Shown: positions 26,477-34,879, counted from the first letter of the stretch. The stretch is DNA of 64,000 bases from CAZYVU01 sp964651435 (GCA_964651435.1 CAZYVU010000013.1:13565-77564); one strand, 5' to 3'. Program-made: numbers and translations. The notes: generated from the sequence alone by a model not told the origin.

Positions 26477-27247
26477 ATGGCATACCAGCACATCCTTTTT
26501 GAAAAGAAGGAAAAAGTAGCAAAGATTACCTTGAACGAACCGCCGTCAAACTGGCTTACCATAGTGATGATGAAAGAGATTAACGAAGTTCTGCTCGCGG
26601 TCAAGAAGGACCCGACCGTGCAGCTCCTCGTCTTTGAGCAGGCCGGTGAAAAGGCATTCTGCGACGGCGTCGACGTAGCCGACCACACGGCCGACAAAGT
26701 GAACGAGATGATCGAAGTTTTCCACCGCATGTTCCGCCTCATGGCTGAGCTGGACTGCACCACCGTGGCCGTGGTCAACGGCAGGTCCCTGGGTGGCGGC
26801 TGCGAGCTCATGGCCTTTTGCGACATCGTTGTCGCCTCCGAAAGGTCGCGGATCGGCCAGCCTGAGATTGCCGTAGGCGTTTTTCCTCCTATCGCGGCGG
26901 CTTGGTTCCCGAAGATTATCGGGCTCAAAAAGACGATGGAGCTTTTGCTCACGGGCAAGATTATTACCGCCAAGGAGGCCGAGGCAATCGGCCTTGTCAA
27001 CGCCGTTCTCCCTGTCGAGAATTTTAAAGAGGCAGTCGAGAAATTCCTCGGCGACTTCCTGAACCAGTCGAGGCCGGTGGCCATTTGGACAAAGCGTGCC
27101 ATCATGGCAGGTCTTTCCGTCAATTTCTACGAGGCGTTGAAGGCCTCAGAGATTTGCTATCTCGATGGCTGCATGAAGACGGAGGATGCCCTGGAGGGTA
27201 TCGGTGCCTTCATGGAGAAGCGAAAGGCAGTTTGGAAAGACAAATAA
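26477..27247 (+). CDS. bamR: Cyclohexa-1,5-diene-1-carbonyl-CoA hydratase
   Basis: A 256-residue crotonase-family protein of the Dch/BamR type: an NEPPSNWLT N-terminal strand, first oxyanion-hole segment KAFCDGVDVADH, second RSLGGGCELMAFCDIVVAS, and the ALEGIGAFMEKRKAVW C-terminus. Dch hydrates the dienoyl-CoA formed by benzoyl-CoA reductase to 6-hydroxycyclohex-1-ene-1-carbonyl-CoA, the substrate of BamQ next door. AGGAGG precedes the ATG. Together bamR, bamQ and bamA encode the three steps of the upper pathway in this window; the reductase itself is elsewhere. The next gene begins nine bases downstream. Confidence 0.88.
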   Translation: MAYQHILFEKKEKVAKITLNEPPSNWLTIVMMKEINEVLLAVKKDPTVQLLVFEQAGEKAFCDGVDVADHTADKVNEMIEVFHRMFRLMAELDCTTVAVVNGRSLGGGCELMAFCDIVVASERSRIGQPEIAVGVFPPIAAAWFPKIIGLKKTMELLLTGKIITAKEAEAIGLVNAVLPVENFKEAVEKFLGDFLNQSRPVAIWTKRAIMAGLSVNFYEALKASEICYLDGCMKTEDALEGIGAFMEKRKAVWKDK

Positions 27248-27256
27248 AGAAGAACC

Positions 27257-28429
27257 ATGCTTTACGCGCCGAAAGATGAAATCGATAGCCGTGTAAGCAA
27301 GCTAAGAGCGTTGATGGAAAAGGCCTCTCTTGATGGGGCCTTTTTTCATTACAAGGTCGATTACTATTACCTTTCGGGCACCATGCAGGACTCCCTGCTC
27401 TATGTGCCCGTGGATGACGAGCCCACGCTTTTCGTAAGGCGGGAGCTGTCGCGGGCAAGGAGGGAGTCGCCCATAGGGAGAGTCGTACCGTTTCGGTCCA
27501 TAAAGGACTTGCCGGCCTACGTGAAGAGGATGGGACGGGTGGGCCTCCAACTGGACGTCATACCCTACAATGAGGTTGTCAGGTTCAAGGCCGTCATCGG
27601 CGACGCCGAGATGGTCGACGTGTCGCCCCTGACAAGGGAGCTGAGGAAGTTTAAGTCGCCTTTCGAAATAGGACTTATGGAGAAGGCTGCCTTCATTGCC
27701 CGGAAGGTCTACGAAAAGGTGCCCGAGCTCCTCTGCGAGGACATGAAGGAGATCGAACTGGGAGGCTTGCTCGAAGCCTACGCAAAGACCCTGGGCCACG
27801 AGGGGCTGCTGAGGGTGCGCTCTCTCAACTATGAGGCCTATACCTGGCACATCCTCAGTGGCCGTACGGGGACCATTGTGAGCCAAGCCGATTCGCCCAT
27901 GGGCGGCCTCGGCCTTTCACCGGCTTTTCCCGTTGGGGCGAGCATGAAGAGGATCAAGTGCAACGAACCGGTTCTCATCGATTTCGGCATATGCTACCAT
28001 GGGTATCAGGTGGATCAGACGAGGATGTATGCCATCGGCTCCATGCCCGAGCTGTTCGTGAAGGCCCATGATGCGTGCCGCGAGATAGAGCGGCAGGTTC
28101 TGGACAGGGCCGTGGAGGGATGGACAAGCCGGAGGCTCTTTGAGCATAGCCGGGAGTTGGCCGACAAGCTGGGCTATGCCGAGAATTACCTGGGGTACAA
28201 GCCTCACAAGGTGCGTTTCCTGGGCCACGGCATCGGCATAGAGCTCTCGGAACTGCCCTTCATTGCGGCTACCCATGACTATCCGATACAAGAGGGAATG
28301 GTTTTCGCCATAGAGCCGAAGATGGTTTTTCCGAGAAGAGGCGCCTGTGGAACCGAGAACACCGTTCTGATGGGAAGGGGAACGTACAGGAAGCTGACCG
28401 ACATCGATGATGCTATAGTTGTGGTATGA
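27257..28429 (+). CDS. M24-family metallopeptidase (Xaa-Pro aminopeptidase-like)
   Basis: A 390-residue pita-bread peptidase. An N-terminal creatinase-like domain (about residues 1-140) precedes the M24 core, whose metal ligands are visible as two aspartates (LIDFGICY and QVDQTRM), a histidine (FLGHGIGIELSE) and two glutamates (FAIEPKM and CGTENTVLM). It would cleave X-Pro dipeptides or N-terminal residues before proline. It lies nine bases after bamR and overlaps the next gene by four bases, so it belongs to the bamR-to-radA transcription unit, although no functional link to aromatics is evident. Confidence 0.86.
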   Translation: MLYAPKDEIDSRVSKLRALMEKASLDGAFFHYKVDYYYLSGTMQDSLLYVPVDDEPTLFVRRELSRARRESPIGRVVPFRSIKDLPAYVKRMGRVGLQLDVIPYNEVVRFKAVIGDAEMVDVSPLTRELRKFKSPFEIGLMEKAAFIARKVYEKVPELLCEDMKEIELGGLLEAYAKTLGHEGLLRVRSLNYEAYTWHILSGRTGTIVSQADSPMGGLGLSPAFPVGASMKRIKCNEPVLIDFGICYHGYQVDQTRMYAIGSMPELFVKAHDACREIERQVLDRAVEGWTSRRLFEHSRELADKLGYAENYLGYKPHKVRFLGHGIGIELSELPFIAATHDYPIQEGMVFAIEPKMVFPRRGACGTENTVLMGRGTYRKLTDIDDAIVVV

Positions 28430-29217
28430 AGCTCCTCTTCTCCACGGGGTCCCTCCACCATCTTCCTATCGAGAAGGTCTTTGAGGTAGCACAGCAGGCC
28501 GGTTTTGACGGATGCGAACTCGTAGCGGGTCCGAGGCTTGGAGATGAGGCCTTCGTCGACCTGGTCATGCGGTGCTCGAAGGCATTTCCCGTTTTGTCCA
28601 TCCATGCCCCCTATATGAAGGTTCCCACATGGGGCGACGAGGTGCAGGCGTTGGCCCGGACCGTCGCCCTGGGCCGGGAAATAGGGGCCTCGGTCGTCAA
28701 TTTCCACCCACCCTCCTGGTATTCGCTGGAGCTCAAATATCTGCGGTGGTTTCGGCACGTTCCGGACTTCCGGGAGGCCCTGTCCTGCGACAACCTGGTG
28801 CTTACGATTGAAAACATGCCGAGGATGGGGCGCAAGCTCATGCTGACCCCTTTTCTCCTCAACGACATCGATGATCTTATAGAGTTCGGGATGGCAAGAG
28901 GCCTTCACTTTACCTTCGATACGACGCATTGCGCCAGCTTTCACGGCGATGTGATAGCCGATTTCCTTCGATATCTTGGCACGGGAAGGCTAAAGAACGT
29001 GCATCTGAGCGACTACGGGGATTCGAGGGAGCATCTCTTTCTCGGCCGGGGGGACATACCTGTCGTAAAGCTCTTGAGCACGATGAGACGCCTCAACTAC
29101 GATGGAATGGTGACCCTCGAGCTGGCCCCTCAGGAGTGGCCCAAAAACGAGGACTGGCTCTGCAGGCTCATGGCCTACTCAGTCTCCTTTCTCAGGTTCC
29201 ATCTCGGGATGGCGTAG
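28426..29217 (+). CDS. Sugar phosphate isomerase/epimerase family TIM-barrel protein
   Basis: A 263-residue protein of the xylose isomerase-like TIM-barrel family, which also includes endonuclease IV. Metal-ligand-like positions are seen in SIHAPYMK, NFHPPS, LTIENMPR, FTFDTTHCAS, KNVHLSDYG and TLELAPQEW. Both an epimerase/isomerase and an AP-endonuclease-like role have been assigned in the superfamily, so the function is open. It starts inside the stop of the M24 gene and ends exactly at the start of radA, indicating tight coupling. Confidence 0.72.
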   Translation: MKLLFSTGSLHHLPIEKVFEVAQQAGFDGCELVAGPRLGDEAFVDLVMRCSKAFPVLSIHAPYMKVPTWGDEVQALARTVALGREIGASVVNFHPPSWYSLELKYLRWFRHVPDFREALSCDNLVLTIENMPRMGRKLMLTPFLLNDIDDLIEFGMARGLHFTFDTTHCASFHGDVIADFLRYLGTGRLKNVHLSDYGDSREHLFLGRGDIPVVKLLSTMRRLNYDGMVTLELAPQEWPKNEDWLCRLMAYSVSFLRFHLGMA

Positions 29218-30537
29218 ATGGCCAGGAAGCCCCTATTTGCGTGCAGTTCGTGCGGGTACGAGACGTACAAATGGATGGGTAGGTGTCCCCGCTGCGCAGC
29301 CTGGGAGACCATACGGGAGGTGGAGGCACCGGCGGCAACCGTAAACGTGCAGGTGGTGCCGCAAAACATCGGTGATGCCGAGTACCCGGAGGACCGAACG
29401 GTTCTTGGCATCGAGGAGCTGGACCGGGTGCTGGGGGGCGGCCTGACGACGGGCTCGTCGATTCTTCTCGGTGGAGACCCGGGCATCGGTAAGACAACGC
29501 TCTGTTTCCTCGTGGCCTCTGCCCTCATGGGCCTGGGGAAAGCGGTGCTCTATGTGTCGGGTGAGGAGTCGTTGCGACAGCTCGCCGCCCGCAAGAGGCG
29601 CCTCGGTATGAATGGAGACTTTCCCGTCCTTGTCACATCGAAGGTCGACGACGTCATGGGGGCCGTTGCCGGGCGCCGGTACGACCTTGTCATCATAGAC
29701 TCCATACAGTCGCTCTGCAATGCGGCCCTGCCCATGCTCCCCGGGACGGTGGGGCAGATCCGGGACGTTGCTTCCCGCGTTGTTCAGGAGCTGAAGCGTC
29801 AGGAGACGAGCCACATCTTCATCGGTCACGTGACGAAGGAAGGGCTCATAGCCGGGCCCAAGCTGCTCGAGCATATGGTGGACACGGTGCTCTATTTCGA
29901 GGGGGACAAATCGCTTCCCTACCGGCTTGTCCGCGCCATCAAGAACCGGTTCGGCTCTGTCGATGAGGTAGGTATATTCCAGATGACGGCTGCGGGACTC
30001 GTGGGTGTCGAAAGCCCCTCCGATTTTTTTCTTGGCGACCGGAGTGAGGTAGGGCCGGGCAGTGCCCTTTTTCCCGCCCTCACAGGTTCGCGACCCATCG
30101 TGCTGGAGATTCAGGCGGTGACGCCAAGGACCAGTTTCGCCAACGCCCGCCGCCTCTGCCTGGGCTATGATGTGAATCGGCTCCATATCATGCTTGCCGT
30201 CATCGAAAAGGTGCTGGGCATGTCGCTCTACGACCGCGACGTCTTTGTAAACATTACGGGCGGAATGCGGGTTTCGGAGACGGCGGCGGACCTTGCCGTA
30301 GCCGGGGCCGTCATTTCAAGTTTGAAAAACGTCAGTCCCGGGCTCCATACGGCCCTGTGTGGTGAGATAGGCCTTACCGGCGAGGTGAGGCGCGTCGTTC
30401 ACATGGAGAAACGGGTGAAGGAATGTCACCGAATGGGCATCAGGCGGATTGTCGGGCCCCGCGGCCTCGAGGCCCCGAAGGACATGGAGGTCGTACCTCT
30501 CAAGAATCTGCGGGGCCTGATCAACAGCATGACCTAA
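29218..30537 (+). CDS. radA: DNA repair protein RadA (Sms)
   Basis: A 439-residue complete RadA. It has an N-terminal zinc finger (CSSCG then CPRC), a RecA-like ATPase with Walker A GGDPGIGKTTL, the RadA-specific KNRFG motif (KNRFGSVDEVG) and the C-terminal Lon-protease-like domain without the catalytic serine/lysine pair. RadA is a helicase that promotes branch migration in recombination. The ATG immediately follows the TAG of the isomerase-like gene. It is the last gene of the bamR operon and converges on uspA with only six bases between. Confidence 0.95.
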   Translation: MARKPLFACSSCGYETYKWMGRCPRCAAWETIREVEAPAATVNVQVVPQNIGDAEYPEDRTVLGIEELDRVLGGGLTTGSSILLGGDPGIGKTTLCFLVASALMGLGKAVLYVSGEESLRQLAARKRRLGMNGDFPVLVTSKVDDVMGAVAGRRYDLVIIDSIQSLCNAALPMLPGTVGQIRDVASRVVQELKRQETSHIFIGHVTKEGLIAGPKLLEHMVDTVLYFEGDKSLPYRLVRAIKNRFGSVDEVGIFQMTAAGLVGVESPSDFFLGDRSEVGPGSALFPALTGSRPIVLEIQAVTPRTSFANARRLCLGYDVNRLHIMLAVIEKVLGMSLYDRDVFVNITGGMRVSETAADLAVAGAVISSLKNVSPGLHTALCGEIGLTGEVRRVVHMEKRVKECHRMGIRRIVGPRGLEAPKDMEVVPLKNLRGLINSMT

Positions 30538-30543
30538 GCCCTG

Positions 30544-31005
30544 CTACGGCATGGTGAACTTGTGGCTTTCGGGCCGTATGGTAAGGACGGGGCATGGTGC
30601 CTTGCGGACCACCTTCTCTGCCACGCTGCCGATGAGGATGTGCTCGACACCGCTCCTGCCGTGGGTCCCCATGACGCAGAGGTCGATGCCTACCTCCCTG
30701 ATGTAGTCAATAATCTCGACAAAGGTGACGCCTGTTTTGATGACCCGCGTAACCGGCAGGGCCGGGTCTATCGCCTTGACGGCCTTGTCGAAATCCTTTG
30801 AAACCTCTTTTTCTATGTTACGCTCGATGGCGACCAGGTTTTCGGGTGTCAGGAAGGACTCGTAGGGGCTGAAGTAGTTAAGGTTTGGAATGACGTGAAA
30901 AAGATGTATCTCGGCGTCGAACCGTTTGGCAATCTCAGCGGTATACCGCAGGATTTCGCCCGTCACCTCGGAAAAATCGATGGGACACAGGATCTTCTTG
31001 AACAT
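30544..31005 (-). CDS. Universal stress protein UspA family
   Basis: A 153-residue single Usp domain. Diagnostic features are the ILCPIDFSE N-terminal strand and the ATP-binding type GTHGRSGVEHILIGSVAEKVVR segment near the C-terminus, ending in APCPVLTIR. I start it at the ATG at 31005 rather than the TTG at 31011, because GGAGG then sits six bases upstream. It has its own promoter on the minus strand. These proteins are induced by starvation or stress and bind ATP in the G-x2-G-x9-G(S/T) subgroup, which this matches. Confidence 0.92.
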   Translation of the reverse strand: MFKKILCPIDFSEVTGEILRYTAEIAKRFDAEIHLFHVIPNLNYFSPYESFLTPENLVAIERNIEKEVSKDFDKAVKAIDPALPVTRVIKTGVTFVEIIDYIREVGIDLCVMGTHGRSGVEHILIGSVAEKVVRKAPCPVLTIRPESHKFTMP

Positions 31006-31034
31006 TGACAACCTCCTCTCACGTATTACTGTTT

Positions 31035-31063
31035 CTTATATAGCGTATTCCCTGAGCAGTCAA
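31035..31063 (-). promoter_or_regulatory. Sigma-70-like promoter for uspA
   Basis: On the minus strand TTGACT (31063-31058) and TATAAG (31040-31035) with a 17-base spacer. The -10 region reads TATATAAG, so a one- or two-base shift is possible. The start codon follows after about 25 transcribed bases. Confidence 0.65.
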
Positions 31064-31103
31064 ATGAATTGTGTCGGCATTAAGGCGGAATGCGTCGTGG
31101 GCC

Positions 31104-31132
31104 TTGACAAGAATGGTAAGGGTTGCTATTAT
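31104..31132 (+). promoter_or_regulatory. Sigma-70 promoter for rpoD
   Basis: TTGACA at 31104-31109 and TATTAT at 31127-31132 with a 17-base spacer, giving a leader of about 75 bases before the rpoD ATG. It is divergent from the uspA promoter. Confidence 0.72.
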
Positions 31133-31212
31133 TAGTACTTAGTTGAGACCGCACCACCACAAACAATACGCCAAACTGCCCTTAAACTCGTAAGGGACGG
31201 TATTTTTACGTC

Positions 31213-32739
31213 ATGGAGACGAATATGGCCGTTAAGAACCTCACAGGAATGAAAAACCTTATCGACGCCGGCATGGAAAAAGGCTACCTAACGCCTGACG
31301 AAATAAACGACTTTCTTCCTCAGAACATATTTTCCCCTGAGGACATTGAAGATATATTCGAGTTCCTGTCGGAGCAGAACATCGACGTTACCGACACGAT
31401 CAAGGAGAAAATAGAGGCCGCAGAAGAGGAGAGCCAGGAGTGGGGAGAGATAGAGCGGTTCCCTTCGGAGAGGACGGACAATATCATCTGGGCCTATCTC
31501 AAGGATATCGGCAGGGTGTCACTGCTCACGTCCGAAGAGGAGTACCTCATTGCGAAACGGATCGAGGAAGGCGAAAAGAAGATCCGGATGCTCCTGTTCA
31601 GCCTGCCTGAGGCTATCGGCGAGCTTCAGGAAATCGCCTCGCTGCTCAAGAAGGATGCCGTAAATGTTGTCGACGTCGTCAAGAACATTGACGAGATGAG
31701 CTACAACAAGAAGGACGAGGAGAAGTACAAGAAGCGCACTATCTCACTTATCAACTCCCTCAAGAGTTCCATAGAGAAGCGAAACGAGCTTTTTCAGATC
31801 ATTGCGGAAGTGAACAAGGCCGGACGGAAGCAGTACGAGAAAAAGCTGGCCCAACTTGAGCAAAAGATGGAAGAGCTTCTCGTGAACCTGGATTTGAACA
31901 AAAAGATCCTCGAGGAGATGATCCGGAGAATCGGTAAGCAGTTGCGTTTCATGGACGAGAACGAGTCGAGAAACGTCAAAAAGGTGCTTGCTCAGATTAC
32001 GGGCATCGAGAACAGCCTGCGAACGGTCAAGAACCGGCTCATTCAGGCCAACCTGAGGCTCGTTATCAACATAGCGAAAAAGTATTTGAACCGAGGGCTC
32101 TCCTTCCTCGATCTCATCCAGGAAGGGAATATGGGCCTCATGAAAGCTGCCGAAAAGTATGACTACCAGAAAGGCTACAAGTTTTCCACATATTCGACCT
32201 GGTGGATACGGCAGGCCATAACACGCGCCATAGCGGACTACGCCAGGACCATCAGGGTGCCCGTCCACGTCCTCGAGACAATGAACAAGATCACGAAAGT
32301 GACCATTTCACTTTTTCAGGAGTTGGGCAGGGAGCCCAATTTGGAGGAGATTTCCGGCAAGGCCGGACTGCCCCTGGAAAAGGTGAGGAAGATCATGAAG
32401 GTCTCCAACGAGCCTATCTCCATAGAAACGCCCATCGGCGACGACGAGTCCAAGCTGGGCGACTTCATCGCCGACCCAAACTCGCCGTCCCCCTTTACTG
32501 AACTGGTGGGCATCTCGTTGAAGGAGGAGATTGACAAGGTGCTGTCAACACTTACCCCCCGCGAGGAAAAGGTGATTAGGATGCGCCTCGGGATTGGGGA
32601 GAAGACCGACTTCACGCTCGAGGAAGTGGGCGAGGTGTTCGGGCTTACGCGGGAGCGCATCAGGCAGATAGAGGCCAAAGCCCTGAGGAAGCTGAAGCAC
32701 CCCTCGCGGCGCAAAAGGCTCGAAAGCTTCCTGGAGTAA
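31213..32739 (+). CDS. rpoD: Primary RNA polymerase sigma factor RpoD
   Basis: A 508-residue group 1 sigma factor. Region 1.1-like acidic N-terminus (about residues 1-80), region 1.2 (DNIIWAYLKDIGRVSLLT), a non-conserved spacer rich in Lys/Glu (about 120-270), region 2 (NLRLVINIAKKYLNRGLSFLDLIQEGN and the YKFSTYSTWWIRQAI -10 recognition helix), region 3 and region 4 with the -35 helix-turn-helix (LTRERIRQIEAKALRKL). It is shorter than E. coli RpoD because the spacer is smaller. dnaG is not adjacent, although the two often neighbour each other. A strong terminator follows. Confidence 0.96.
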   Translation: METNMAVKNLTGMKNLIDAGMEKGYLTPDEINDFLPQNIFSPEDIEDIFEFLSEQNIDVTDTIKEKIEAAEEESQEWGEIERFPSERTDNIIWAYLKDIGRVSLLTSEEEYLIAKRIEEGEKKIRMLLFSLPEAIGELQEIASLLKKDAVNVVDVVKNIDEMSYNKKDEEKYKKRTISLINSLKSSIEKRNELFQIIAEVNKAGRKQYEKKLAQLEQKMEELLVNLDLNKKILEEMIRRIGKQLRFMDENESRNVKKVLAQITGIENSLRTVKNRLIQANLRLVINIAKKYLNRGLSFLDLIQEGNMGLMKAAEKYDYQKGYKFSTYSTWWIRQAITRAIADYARTIRVPVHVLETMNKITKVTISLFQELGREPNLEEISGKAGLPLEKVRKIMKVSNEPISIETPIGDDESKLGDFIADPNSPSPFTELVGISLKEEIDKVLSTLTPREEKVIRMRLGIGEKTDFTLEEVGEVFGLTRERIRQIEAKALRKLKHPSRRKRLESFLE

Positions 32740-32779
32740 AACGAAGGCCTCCGGACAAAGAACGGAGAAGAACAGCCTG

Positions 32780-32807
32780 CCCCGGGCTCCGAGCCCGGGG
32801 TTTTTTT
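32780..32807 (+). terminator. Rho-independent terminator of rpoD
   Basis: CCCCGGGC (32780-32787), a TCCGA loop and GCCCGGGG (32793-32800), followed by seven T. Confidence 0.93.
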
Positions 32808-32904
32808 GTGGCTGCCGCTTTCCCGAAAAGGGTCTCACGTTCGCCGGCGTGGTGTCCTCCCTGCTTCAGCCTCTTCGGAGCAACGGAGAGGAGATGAGCA
32901 GACA

Positions 32905-32932
32905 CAAAAAAGAGGATGCTTTGCGCATCCTC
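32905..32932 (-). terminator. Rho-independent terminator of the tRNA-Lys transcript
   Basis: On the minus strand GAGGATGC, a GCAAA loop and GCATCCTC are followed by a run of seven T. It lies 22 bases beyond the tRNA 3' end. Confidence 0.85.
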
Positions 32933-32953
32933 CTTCACAGATACTTCTGATTT

Positions 32954-33030
32954 TGGTGGGCCGTCAAGGATTCGAACCTTGGGCCAATTGATTAAGAGTC
33001 AACTGCTCTACCGGACTGAGCTAACGGCCC
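32954..33030 (-). tRNA. tRNA-Lys (anticodon CTT)
   Basis: On the minus strand the 77-base sequence folds into a full cloverleaf. The acceptor stem pairs GGGCCGT with ACGGCCC, the D-arm reads AGCTCAGTCCGGTAGAGC, the anticodon loop CTCTTAA gives anticodon CTT, the T-arm contains GGTTCGAATCC, and a discriminator A and encoded CCA end the molecule. It reads AAG codons. A promoter and a terminator flank it, so it is a single-tRNA unit. Confidence 0.95.
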
Positions 33031-33040
33031 ACGGGTTTCT

Positions 33041-33069
33041 TATATATCACACTGACGGCCTAAATTCAA
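33041..33069 (-). promoter_or_regulatory. Promoter for tRNA-Lys
   Basis: On the minus strand TTGAAT (33069-33064) and TATATA (33046-33041) are separated by 17 bases. Transcription would start about four bases before the mature tRNA 5' end. Confidence 0.65.
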
Positions 33070-33170
33070 AGAAAATATTCCGTCGTCCATTCTTCTGCGC
33101 GCAATGTGCATGAATTCACAAGCACTACCCCGATTTCTTCACCTGCGTGTTGGAAAGTCCTAAAAATACA

Positions 33171-33199
33171 TTGACTCTGGGATACCCATATGTTAGAAA
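33171..33199 (+). promoter_or_regulatory. Probable promoter for atp Fo genes
   Basis: TTGACT at 33171-33176 and TAGAAA at 33194-33199 with a 17-base spacer, just before the first small gene of the ATP synthase cluster. Confidence 0.5.
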
Positions 33200-33214
33200 A
33201 ATGTACGGTCGCCG

Positions 33215-33466
33215 ATGGTCATGACACTCCTAAACAGCAAGAAAGAAGTTGTCCGGTCCATGTTGAGTTACAGTTCTCTTGGCCTCGAAATGGGACTCTG
33301 TGTGGCCATCGGTATCGCAATGGGCTATTTCCTCGACCGGTACTTCGAGACCTACCCCTATCTCTCCATAGTGTTTATGATTTTTGGTGTGCTGGCGGCG
33401 TTTAAGGCCATCTTTGTGTTAATGAAGAAGATCGAGAAAGAGAATGAAAGAGACCAGCACGGCTGA
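33215..33466 (+). CDS. AtpZ/AtpI-like small membrane protein
   Basis: An 83-residue protein with two membrane helices (about residues 24-43 and 50-69) separated by the short GYFLDRYFETYP loop, matching the AtpZ/ATPase_gene1 family that precedes Fo genes. The family is thought to assist assembly or Mg2+/Ca2+ supply for the ATP synthase. It may begin at the ATG at 33215 or the in-frame ATG at 33221. Its end overlaps the next gene by 23 bases, indicating coupling. Confidence 0.78.
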   Translation: MVMTLLNSKKEVVRSMLSYSSLGLEMGLCVAIGIAMGYFLDRYFETYPYLSIVFMIFGVLAAFKAIFVLMKKIEKENERDQHG

Positions 33467-33836
33467 CATAGAGCGCATCAACGTTGCGATCCTTGTTATC
33501 GGGTCGCTTCTTTCCCTCGTCATTATGAGGGAGTTTAGATATTTTTTCAGCTTTGCTTCCGGCTCGGCGGTCATGACACTCAACTTCCGTATGGTGAGAA
33601 AGATTATAGAGGGCGGCTTCCTCAAATCCCCTCTGAACAAGAAAGAGTTGCTTATCAAGCTGCCTCTCAAGTTCCTGGCCCTCATTGCAGCCGTAGTGAC
33701 CATCGTCGTCTACGGCAACGTGAACGGGCTCTTCTTCCTTGCGGGCCTCTCGACGGTCTTTCTCTCGGTGGTCATCGTCCAGTGCTTCGGTTCCTTGAGT
33801 CCGGTTGCTAAAAGGAGGCCACACAATGGGACATGA
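33444..33836 (+). CDS. atpI: ATP synthase subunit I (AtpI family)
   Basis: A 130-residue integral membrane protein with four predicted helices (about residues 12-28, 32-48, 72-90 and 93-112), the usual design of AtpI, a chaperone for c-ring assembly. The FLKSPLNKKELLIKLPLKF loop is basic. It overlaps both the AtpZ-like gene upstream and the start of atpB downstream. Sequence conservation in this family is low, so the assignment leans on topology and position. Confidence 0.75.
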   Translation: MKETSTADIERINVAILVIGSLLSLVIMREFRYFFSFASGSAVMTLNFRMVRKIIEGGFLKSPLNKKELLIKLPLKFLALIAAVVTIVVYGNVNGLFFLAGLSTVFLSVVIVQCFGSLSPVAKRRPHNGT

Positions 33837-34524
33837 TGTATTCACGTGGGCAGACTTGATTCCCGGCCTTAAAGGGCTACCGGTTCACGTGTCCAACGCC
33901 ATTATCGTTTCCATCATACTGCTGATCCTTGTTTTTGTAAGCTACAGGCAGTTCAAGAAGAGCGAAGACGATGTGATACCTGAGGAGAAGCTGACGCTGC
34001 GCAACCTCTTCGAAATCGTCGTCGAGGCGCTTTCGAAGATCGTCATGGACACCATGGGGCCCCGGGGCAAGGAGTTCTTCCTCCTTATCGGGACGCTGGC
34101 CATGTTTATCCTCTTCAATAACCTTTCTGGTCTCGTTCCGGGATTTCTACCTTCCACCGATAACGTGAACACGACCTTTGCTTGCTCCCTGACGGTTTTC
34201 GTCATGACGCACGTTTACGGCTTCCGCGAACATGGCATCAAGTATCTTAAGCATTTTATGGGACCCATCTGGTGGCTTTCTCCCCTCATGCTCCCCATTG
34301 AAATCATCGGCCACTTTGCAAGGCCCCTGTCGCTGGGTCTCAGGCTTTTCGGAAACATCACTGGCGACCACCTTGTGACAGCCATCTTCTTCGGCCTCGT
34401 ACCACTGCTTATACCGGTGCCGGCGATGCTCCTGGGACTTTTCGTCGCATTTGTGCAGACGTTCGTTTTTATGCTTTTGTCTATGTCATATTTTTCAGGG
34501 GCTATTGCCCATGAAGAACATTAA
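33826..34524 (+). CDS. atpB: ATP synthase Fo subunit a
   Basis: A 232-residue subunit a with five or six membrane helices. The essential stator arginine is in the SLGLRLFGNITGDH motif, and the last helix ends in VQTFVFMLLSMSYFSGA. I start at the ATG at 33826, which has AAAGGAGG at 33811-33818; a TTG at 33805 is in frame but lacks support. It provides the ion half-channels facing the c-ring. The gene is followed after 28 bases by atpE. The b, delta and F1 subunits are not here, as in other deltaproteobacteria with split atp loci. Confidence 0.95.
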   Translation: MGHDVFTWADLIPGLKGLPVHVSNAIIVSIILLILVFVSYRQFKKSEDDVIPEEKLTLRNLFEIVVEALSKIVMDTMGPRGKEFFLLIGTLAMFILFNNLSGLVPGFLPSTDNVNTTFACSLTVFVMTHVYGFREHGIKYLKHFMGPIWWLSPLMLPIEIIGHFARPLSLGLRLFGNITGDHLVTAIFFGLVPLLIPVPAMLLGLFVAFVQTFVFMLLSMSYFSGAIAHEEH

Positions 34525-34552
34525 ACGCTACAAAGGAAAGGGGTGACATGCA

Positions 34553-34879
34553 ATGAAGAAATTGGTTCTGGTTCTCATGCTCCTCGGAATATTTGTGGGC
34601 GCATCGTTCGGTATCGCGATGGCCGCGGAGGGGGCGACAGGCCTCGACTCAAGCGTGAAACAGATGGTGGCTCTTGCAGCAGGACTTGGAGTAGCCATCG
34701 CCGCTGCAGGTGGAGCGGTCGGGCAGGGCAAGGGTGTTGCCGCTGCTCTCGAAGGTATCGCCAGAAATCCCGGCGCATCGGGCAAGATCATCACTCCGAT
34801 GATTATCGGTCTGGCGCTTATCGAGTCTCTGGTTATTTACTCCCTGGTCGTATCTCTGCTGCTTTTCTTCAAGCTGTAA
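34553..34879 (+). CDS. atpE: ATP synthase Fo subunit c with sodium-type ligand set
   Basis: A 108-residue c subunit. The first 24 residues form a signal-peptide-like helix ending MAA, which is unusual but known for c subunits of some anaerobes, and two helices form the hairpin with the RNPG polar loop (residues 71-74). The ion site has E91 in helix 2 and Q58 in helix 1, with S92 and Y96 (pattern E-S-x-x-x-Y). Gln in helix 1 together with Glu-Ser and Tyr matches the Na+ ligands of Ilyobacter tartaricus c (Q32, E65, S66, Y70). The position of T67 is Leu here, so the match is not complete. GGGGTGAC precedes the ATG. Confidence 0.94.
   Translation: MKKLVLVLMLLGIFVGASFGIAMAAEGATGLDSSVKQMVALAAGLGVAIAAAGGAVGQGKGVAAALEGIARNPGASGKIITPMIIGLALIESLVIYSLVVSLLLFFKL

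Noticed and set aside
32806..33113. Small plus-strand frames across the tRNA gene
   Set aside because: The cloverleaf with encoded CCA on the minus strand, with promoter and terminator, explains the region.
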